A stretch of 9,215 bases of DNA from Microcaldota archaeon. Lineage in GTDB: Archaea > Micrarchaeota > Micrarchaeia > Burarchaeales > JAKAKT01. Of this stretch, positions 5,715 to 9,215 are shown piece by piece (positions within the stretch are counted from its first letter, which is position 1; each line of letters starts with the position of its first letter). Both the position numbers and the translations under genes were made by a program. Under the pieces are notes generated by a model. That model did no database searches. It was not told where the DNA came from and saw only the letters and a program-made list of their open reading frames with translations. The stretch spans positions 1 through 9,215 of the forward strand of contig JAPLWU010000074.1 of NCBI GenBank assembly GCA_026396425.1. The letters run 5' to 3'.

Positions 5715-8378
5715 TTAGTTATGCGCTCCTGCTTCCCCGTGCCTCGCCTCACCTATGGCCTCGCGGAGGCAGCGGTCGAAGTCTTTGATGTCGTGGAGCA
5801 GCTCGAGCCTCGCGAGGGCCGCGCGCTCGAGAAGAAGCGCCCTGTCCCGCTTTCCAGGCGGGATTCCTGCGAGCAGCTCCTCGCGGAGTCGCATGAGCCC
5901 GAGCCCGCTTGATGCGACGAATGCCTCGCGGTTTGAGAACGCCATCGGCTTCCCCTCGGTGGCCCCGACATAAGCCGCGGAAAGCCTCTGCTCCAGCCAC
6001 GCCCGGTTTTGGTCGGCTTCTCTCTCAAGTATCCTTCCTATCGTTTCCCTTGCGTCGAGGGGAAGCTCCTCATCGAAAATTTTGTTGCGGAACCTGAACT
6101 CGTTCTTCTCGCCGAATTTTAGGAGCAGCAGGTTCGAGGCGCAGGCGTTCAGCGCTGCCTCCCCGTTTTTCGTACGGCTTATCTCGCCGACGAGCTTCGT
6201 GTACTGTCTCCTCGAGAGAACGGGCGAGCGCGATTTGCCCGGGAAAGGCACCCTATTCCACAGCCTCTTTCCGGTTCTGGAAAAATACGGCTTGCTGCGC
6301 GCGAACTCCTCGTTGGAAACGAGAAGACTGGTGAAATGGCCGATATTCTGGTCGCTTAAGTGCTGCGCGTATCGCCTCAGCGCCGACCTCACGTCATTGG
6401 GACGGGGAGTTCCGGAGAAGCGGACGCTCTTGTTTCTGAATGGGCTCGAGATGAAGCCTATTACCTGCCTTGGCGTCGCGCCAGACGCGAATCCCCCCCA
6501 GCCAAGCCCTTCGGCGCACGTCTTCCGGACTTCGGGCGAACTTGATTTTAGGCCTTCCCTCAGCTTCCCGTAGGCCCCATACCTCATCCGCACGCGCCTG
6601 AACCAGGAGAGGAATGAGTGCGAAGTTATGTCGTATATCAACGGGATGCCGGGGAAGCCGCCCGAGGAGCCGGCATTTTTCGGCAGGAAGGTCTTCTCGA
6701 ATATCTCCGCCATCGGCTTCGCCCGCTCCTTTTCGCCGAGCGCTGAGGCTTCCTTGTAGATCTTGAGCACCGTGTCATGGTCCTGGCGCACGTAGCTGCC
6801 TGCCCCCTTGAAGCCGTGGCGCTTCCAGTCGCCGGTGACGCTGACTTGGGACCTCCAGTCGAAAGCATCGCTGAAGGGGAAAAATCTAAGCGGCCACGAT
6901 TTGGGGTCGCGGTCGTAGAGGCTGCTGACGAGCGTTTGCGTGTGCATGAGCTGCACATTCGCGAGTATGGACGAGAGGAGCGAGGACCTGAGCGAATCCT
7001 GGAGCTGGCGCGACTCCTCGATTAGGGCGAAAACCTGCTTCCTATCGTAAACCCTCATGGCAGGGCCGTATTCGAAGCGGAACATGGAATCCGCGAGGGC
7101 TCCGAGTAGGGCCGAGGCGCCCTCGTTAGCGAGGGAATGGACTCCGAGGCGGGCTGAGGCGCCCTCGTTAGCGAGGGAATTGATATCTGAGAAGAACAGC
7201 GAAACGGCCGAGCGGAATTTCTTCTCATCCCTGAGTTTCGGGATTATGGCAGTCATTGCGGAAAGCTTCTCCTCGGACGGGAGGAAACCTGAAACGACTG
7301 CCATCGCATGCTCGGCGAACTTGTAATCTGAATGCGAGTTCTCCGCCCTTTGGGGCACCCACCTTTCGAGCCTGTTGCCCGCGACCGCGCAAATGAAAGA
7401 ATCGAGCTCCTTTTTTGGGATTCCTGAGGCCTCAAGCTCGGATTCAAAATCGAACCTGCTGGCAAGCGACTCGAACTCCTCTCCGGTGAAGTCGAAATTG
7501 GCGAGGAGCCGTATGGCGAGCCCGCGGTTTTCCGGGAATACCGCAACGGCCGCATCGAGGAGCAGCTGGCGGTCCTCCTTGGCGTACATCATGGCAACGT
7601 CGAGTATGGAGAACTGGAACTCGCCCGAGCCGAGAAGCCTGGCGATGGCTTCAATCCTGTTCTTTACGTCCGTGCCGTTCAGTACGCCGGCCAGTAGCGG
7701 GCGCATGCCGTTAATCGAGGATTCGAAAATATTCCTCGCCTCGCTTTCCGCTGGTGATGCCCGCATGAGCTCCATCTGCTCCTCCACGAGCCGGATTTTC
7801 TTGGAAAGCGCGTTTTCCACGTAAAGCGGGTTTTCGGCGGAAGGCTCGTTTTCCACGTAGGCGTGGAGGGCGGAGAGCCTCTGCCAGAGCTGGGGCGAGG
7901 GGGTGACACAAATCCGCAGCAACTCCTGCTCGGGAACCCCGCCTCCTGCTCCGGGGTTAGCCGCCTTGATTGCATTCGCGAGCCCATGCACTATCTTCCG
8001 CGAGCCATCCTCCATCTGCTGCGAGAACGACGGGGAGTCGTTCATGAAATAGCAGTCGAGAAGCTCCAGCAGCTCCTCCCTGCCCTTATTCGTGAAGCCG
8101 TTGAGAAGGAACTCGAGGGCGAACGGCGAAGGGCTCCTGGATTTTTTGTCCTGCTCCCAGTAGTCGGTGAGCATGCGCCTCAGCTTTAAGTAGGTGGAGC
8201 CCTTGCCGAGGAACCTGGTGCTGAGGTTCGCCGAGTCAGGCGCCAACCGGGTGCGGGAGCCGGCAATCGTTTCCGCTGCCGGAACCACGTGCAACGGGAC
8301 TTGGCCCGCCGTAAGCCTAGCCGTGTTCGCTCCGGAAGTTGCCTGCCCTCCGTGTTGCACGGGCCTTTTGCGGTGCAT
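5715..8378 (-). CDS. Large hypothetical protein, 887 residues
   Basis: I do not recognise this protein. The open frame reaches 8552, but I place the start at the ATG at 8378: a TATA-like box lies about 30 nt upstream, and the residues that would come from 8552-8379 are encoded by DNA full of inverted repeats. The first 65 or so residues (MHRKRPVQHGG onward) are polar and probably disordered. The rest looks largely helical, with many short charged helices, few cysteines, no clear signal peptide and no convincing membrane segment. Parts such as LKSSSPEVRKTCAEGLGWGG (about 657-676) resemble a helical repeat unit, which is weak evidence. SLANEGASA occurs twice, 14 residues apart, near residues 400-425, from a DNA duplication. 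No catalytic motif is visible. The gene stands alone, flanked by non-coding structured DNA on both sides. It could be a lineage-specific scaffold or surface-associated protein; this is a guess. Confidence 0.75.
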   Translation of the reverse strand: MHRKRPVQHGGQATSGANTARLTAGQVPLHVVPAAETIAGSRTRLAPDSANLSTRFLGKGSTYLKLRRMLTDYWEQDKKSRSPSPFALEFLLNGFTNKGREELLELLDCYFMNDSPSFSQQMEDGSRKIVHGLANAIKAANPGAGGGVPEQELLRICVTPSPQLWQRLSALHAYVENEPSAENPLYVENALSKKIRLVEEQMELMRASPAESEARNIFESSINGMRPLLAGVLNGTDVKNRIEAIARLLGSGEFQFSILDVAMMYAKEDRQLLLDAAVAVFPENRGLAIRLLANFDFTGEEFESLASRFDFESELEASGIPKKELDSFICAVAGNRLERWVPQRAENSHSDYKFAEHAMAVVSGFLPSEEKLSAMTAIIPKLRDEKKFRSAVSLFFSDINSLANEGASARLGVHSLANEGASALLGALADSMFRFEYGPAMRVYDRKQVFALIEESRQLQDSLRSSLLSSILANVQLMHTQTLVSSLYDRDPKSWPLRFFPFSDAFDWRSQVSVTGDWKRHGFKGAGSYVRQDHDTVLKIYKEASALGEKERAKPMAEIFEKTFLPKNAGSSGGFPGIPLIYDITSHSFLSWFRRVRMRYGAYGKLREGLKSSSPEVRKTCAEGLGWGGFASGATPRQVIGFISSPFRNKSVRFSGTPRPNDVRSALRRYAQHLSDQNIGHFTSLLVSNEEFARSKPYFSRTGKRLWNRVPFPGKSRSPVLSRRQYTKLVGEISRTKNGEAALNACASNLLLLKFGEKNEFRFRNKIFDEELPLDARETIGRILEREADQNRAWLEQRLSAAYVGATEGKPMAFSNREAFVASSGLGLMRLREELLAGIPPGKRDRALLLERAALARLELLHDIKDFDRCLREAIGEARHGEAGAHN
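7100..7183 (-). repeat. 42-bp in-frame tandem duplication inside the large gene
   Basis: Copies at 7100-7141 and 7142-7183 match at 38 of 42 bases, including an identical 25-base core (7114-7138 and 7156-7180). Each core contains the palindrome CCCTCG-TTAG-CGAGGG, which would form a 6-bp hairpin. In the protein this gives SLANEGASARLGVH followed by SLANEGASALLGAL, keeping frame because 42 is a multiple of three. Confidence 0.9.
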
Positions 8379-8403
8379 ATGACCATAATTATGGCCTTTC
8401 CTG

Positions 8404-8411
8404 AATAAAAA
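8404..8411 (-). promoter_or_regulatory. TATA-like box of the large gene
   Basis: The minus strand reads TTTTTATT, about 30 nt from the ATG at 8378, predicting a transcript with almost no leader. It supports the 8378 start. The palindrome CCATAATTATGG at 8383-8394 lies between box and start codon, where a repressor could bind; that is inference. Confidence 0.45.
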
Positions 8412-8494
8412 GCATGCGGGGAGAGAGATTTCCACAGAAGGGGACTGTGCCCCTTTCCAACCCGCCGTCGGTTTTCTTTTGGGGTTGGTCCAGA

Positions 8495-8517
8495 CCTTTT
8501 CTTTCGCAAAGAAAAGG
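8495..8517. repeat. Perfect 10-bp hairpin with a 3-nt loop
   Basis: CCTTTTCTTT (8495-8504) and AAAGAAAAGG (8508-8517) are exact reverse complements separated by CGC. It abuts and partly overlaps the first arm of the next inverted repeat (8514-8573), so the two are alternative or stacked structures. Confidence 0.7.
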
Positions 8518-8573
8518 GATGGACTTTGAACTCTCGAAGGCCCTGAGGCCATGGGATCTTAAGTCCCACCCTT
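8514..8573. repeat. 13-bp imperfect inverted repeat with an inner hairpin
   Basis: AAGGGATGGACTT (8514-8526) and AAGTCCCACCCTT (8561-8573) pair at 11 of 13 positions. The interval contains GGCC (8539-8542) and GGCC (8547-8550) around CTGA, giving a stem-on-stem shape. Confidence 0.55.
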
Positions 8574-8617
8574 TTTCCGGGCTCAGGCATCCCCGCGGGA
8601 AACGTTATGCCCTGCGG

Positions 8618-8625
8618 GATATAAG
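8618..8625 (+). promoter_or_regulatory. TATA-like box facing the hairpin array
   Basis: The plus strand reads GATATAAG, predicting a transcription start near 8648, at the edge of the hairpin array. No plus-strand protein gene follows, so if it is real the product would be a non-coding RNA. The reverse strand also reads as a TATA-like sequence, so direction is uncertain. Confidence 0.3.
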
Positions 8626-8639
8626 AAACATTCGCTAAA

Positions 8640-8663
8640 CGAAAAAAATAAAATCAAAAACAA
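8640..8663 (-). terminator. T-rich tract ending the PAC2-family transcript
   Basis: On the minus strand, after the hairpins, the sequence reads TTGTTTTTGATTTTATTTTTTTCG. It is the first strong T-tract downstream of the PAC2-family stop on that strand, about 180 nt away, so the hairpin array would lie in the 3' untranslated region. Confidence 0.45.
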
Positions 8664-8835
8664 GACCGTGCGCAATTTGCGCTCCAATTTTCGCTCGGCG
8701 AAAATGGGCATCTTCGGGCTTCGCCCGAAGCTTGTCGGAGCAAATGCGCATTTTTGCCAGCGGGCAAAAATTGCGGCCTCGAGGCCGCAAATCGCCCGAG
8801 CGGCTTCCCGAGAAGCCGCGAATTTTATTTTTTTC
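8641..8835. repeat. Hairpin array bounded by 14-bp A/T inverted repeats
   Basis: The ends are exact reverse complements: GAAAAAAATAAAAT (8641-8654) and ATTTTATTTTTTTC (8822-8835). Inside, in order, are five hairpins with 3-4 nt loops: ATTTTCGC/GCGAAAAT (8687-8694, 8698-8705); CTTCGGGC/GCCCGAAG (8712-8719, 8723-8730); ATTTTTGCC/GGCAAAAAT (8750-8758, 8763-8771); TTGCGGCC/GGCCGCAA (8771-8778, 8783-8790); GCGGCTTC/GAAGCCGC (8800-8807, 8812-8819). The first two are enclosed by a 14-bp stem with small bulges formed by 8669-8685 and 8737-8750, making a three-way junction. The stems are all perfect but unrelated in sequence, so this is not an array of copies of one repeat. Confidence 0.85.
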
Positions 8836-8842
8836 TTTTTTA
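8645..8842 (+). ncRNA. Candidate structured non-coding RNA (strand uncertain)
   Basis: The hairpin array is preceded by a TATA-like box at the right distance and ends in a T-rich tract, so it could be a free-standing RNA gene of about 200 nt on the plus strand. The alternative is that it is the 3' untranslated region of the PAC2-family mRNA read on the minus strand, which also ends in a T-rich tract. I recognise no known RNA family (not tRNA, rRNA, RNase P, SRP, or box C/D). The structure is seen directly; transcription is inferred. Confidence 0.35.
8822..8842 (+). terminator. T-rich tract at the right end of the hairpin array
   Basis: ATTTTATTTTTTTC followed by more T residues comes directly after the last GC-rich hairpin on the plus strand. 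It overlaps the stop codon of the PAC2-family gene on the other strand. Confidence 0.35.
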
Positions 8843-9215
8843 TCCGTACATTGGACCGAGGCTCTGCACAACCTGGTAGTGCGTGTGAGCCGTCTTGGCG
8901 TTCTGCATCATCTGCTGTATCTTGCCCTCGATTGCCTTGGACTCGCTTATGAGCTCGCACGTATCCAAATCGAGTTTGAGAATCTCCTTGAGCTTGTCGA
9001 GCACGACCGCGGCTGCGAGCGGGTCCATGAGCTCCGGCCTGGCCTGCGAAAGGAGCGAAACTGCGGGAAAGCCGACTGAAGCGCATTCTGCGAGCAGGAC
9101 CCCGCTGACGCCCGTGGTTGCGCCTTCCTTTATCATTCGCACGTTGTGGGACTTGATGAGCTTCTGCATCTCCGGAGTTGAAGCAATGCCGAAGACCTCC
9201 TTCTCGCCCTCCTCA
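8840..9215 (-). CDS. PAC2-family protein (archaeal proteasome assembly chaperone-like), C-terminal part
   Basis: The frame is open from the window edge (first full codon at 9214-9212) to the TAA at 8840-8842, so the N-terminal half lies outside. The visible 124 residues include GIASTPEMQKLI, GATTGVSGVLLAECASVGFPAVSLLSQARPELMDPLAAAVVLDKL and a C-terminal helix with ELISESKAIEGKIQQMM. The TTGVSG.LL..C...G.PA..LL......DP.AAA..L..L pattern is characteristic of the PAC2 family, whose archaeal members (PbaA-like) assist proteasome assembly or act as related chaperones. The family is clear; the exact paralogue is not, because archaea encode several. The ATG at 9169 is not the true start, since conserved sequence continues upstream of it. 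A JAMM protease gene lies about 3 kb away on the other strand, but no proteasome subunit is visible here. Confidence 0.85.
   Translation of the reverse strand, partial: EEGEKEVFGIASTPEMQKLIKSHNVRMIKEGATTGVSGVLLAECASVGFPAVSLLSQARPELMDPLAAAVVLDKLKEILKLDLDTCELISESKAIEGKIQQMMQNAKTAHTHYQVVQSLGPMYG

Larger units (their letters stand above)
8379..8640. other. Non-coding region with several inverted repeats
   Basis: I see no convincing gene here. It holds, in order: the palindrome CCATAATTATGG (8383-8394); the promoter box of the large gene; AAGGGG/CCCCTT (8438-8443 with 8450-8455), which competes with CACAG/CTGTG (8433-8437 with 8445-8449); CCAACCC/GGGTTGG (8457-8463 with 8482-8488); a 10-bp stem at 8495-8517; a 13-bp stem with two mismatches at 8514-8573 enclosing GGCC-CTGA-GGCC; and CAGGCAT (8584-8590) facing ATGCC (8607-8611). 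A frame of the large gene crosses part of it, but leader or element DNA is the better reading. Confidence 0.6.

Noticed and set aside
7100..7183. CRISPR-like repeat pair
   Set aside because: Only two units, directly tandem without spacers, in frame within a coding gene.
8379..8552. 58-residue N-terminal extension of the large protein
   Set aside because: The DNA there is full of inverted repeats and contains the best promoter box. The extension reads as atypical protein sequence, so the ATG at 8378 is preferred.
8414..8638. 74-residue plus-strand open frame upstream of the hairpin array
   Set aside because: It runs through overlapping inverted repeats, has no ribosome binding site or motif and an unlikely composition.
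8641..8835. REP/BIME-type repeat cluster
   Set aside because: Such clusters contain copies of one palindrome; the stems here differ in sequence, so only the structural style repeats.

Overview
The window reads as chromosomal DNA of an archaeon. Evidence: a short, archaeal-length adenylosuccinate synthetase; a GCD14/TrmI-type tRNA adenine-N1 methyltransferase; a PAC2-family proteasome-assembly chaperone; a stand-alone JAMM protease; and several genes with no Shine-Dalgarno sequence but a T/A-rich box about 25-30 nt upstream of the start codon, as expected for leaderless archaeal transcripts. By eye G+C is near half. The mix of compact housekeeping genes, unrecognised proteins and a stand-alone tnpB would fit an uncultivated lineage (a DPANN-type archaeon is possible), but the sequence alone does not fix the taxon.

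Layout. 1-323 (+): end of a GNAT acetyltransferase, converging on and overlapping a DUF2797-type Cys-rich protein (293-1120, -). 1208-1687 (-): unrecognised 159-residue protein with its own promoter. 1742-2728 (-): purA with a strong ribosome binding site. 2771-3904 (-): an apparently intact IS200/IS605-family TnpB whose last codons form a hairpin, placed directly upstream of purA. 4022-5545 (+): a tight three-gene run of GNAT acetyltransferase, short TrmI-like methyltransferase and JAMM metalloprotease, probably one operon. 5546-5714: a non-coding gap with a 94-bp inverted-repeat element followed by what looks like the degenerate 3' end of a second JAMM-like gene. 5715-8378 (-): an 887-residue protein I do not recognise, carrying a 42-bp tandem duplication built on a palindrome. 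8379-8839: about 460 bp of non-coding DNA dense in inverted repeats. Its second half (8641-8835) is an ordered series of near-perfect hairpins between 14-bp A/T inverted repeats, with a TATA-like box on one side and T-tracts on both. 8840-9215 (-): C-terminal part of a PAC2-family protein running off the window.

Functional links. Recognisable functions are purine synthesis (purA), tRNA modification (TrmI-like), protein turnover (JAMM and PAC2) and acetyl transfer (two GNATs). No complete defence or biosynthetic system is visible. The most unusual content is non-coding: the hairpin array at 8641-8835, which could be a structured RNA gene, a mobile palindromic element or a structured 3' UTR; the 5560-5653 element next to a gene remnant; and the TnpB/purA junction, where the right-end RNA of the element must run into the purA leader.
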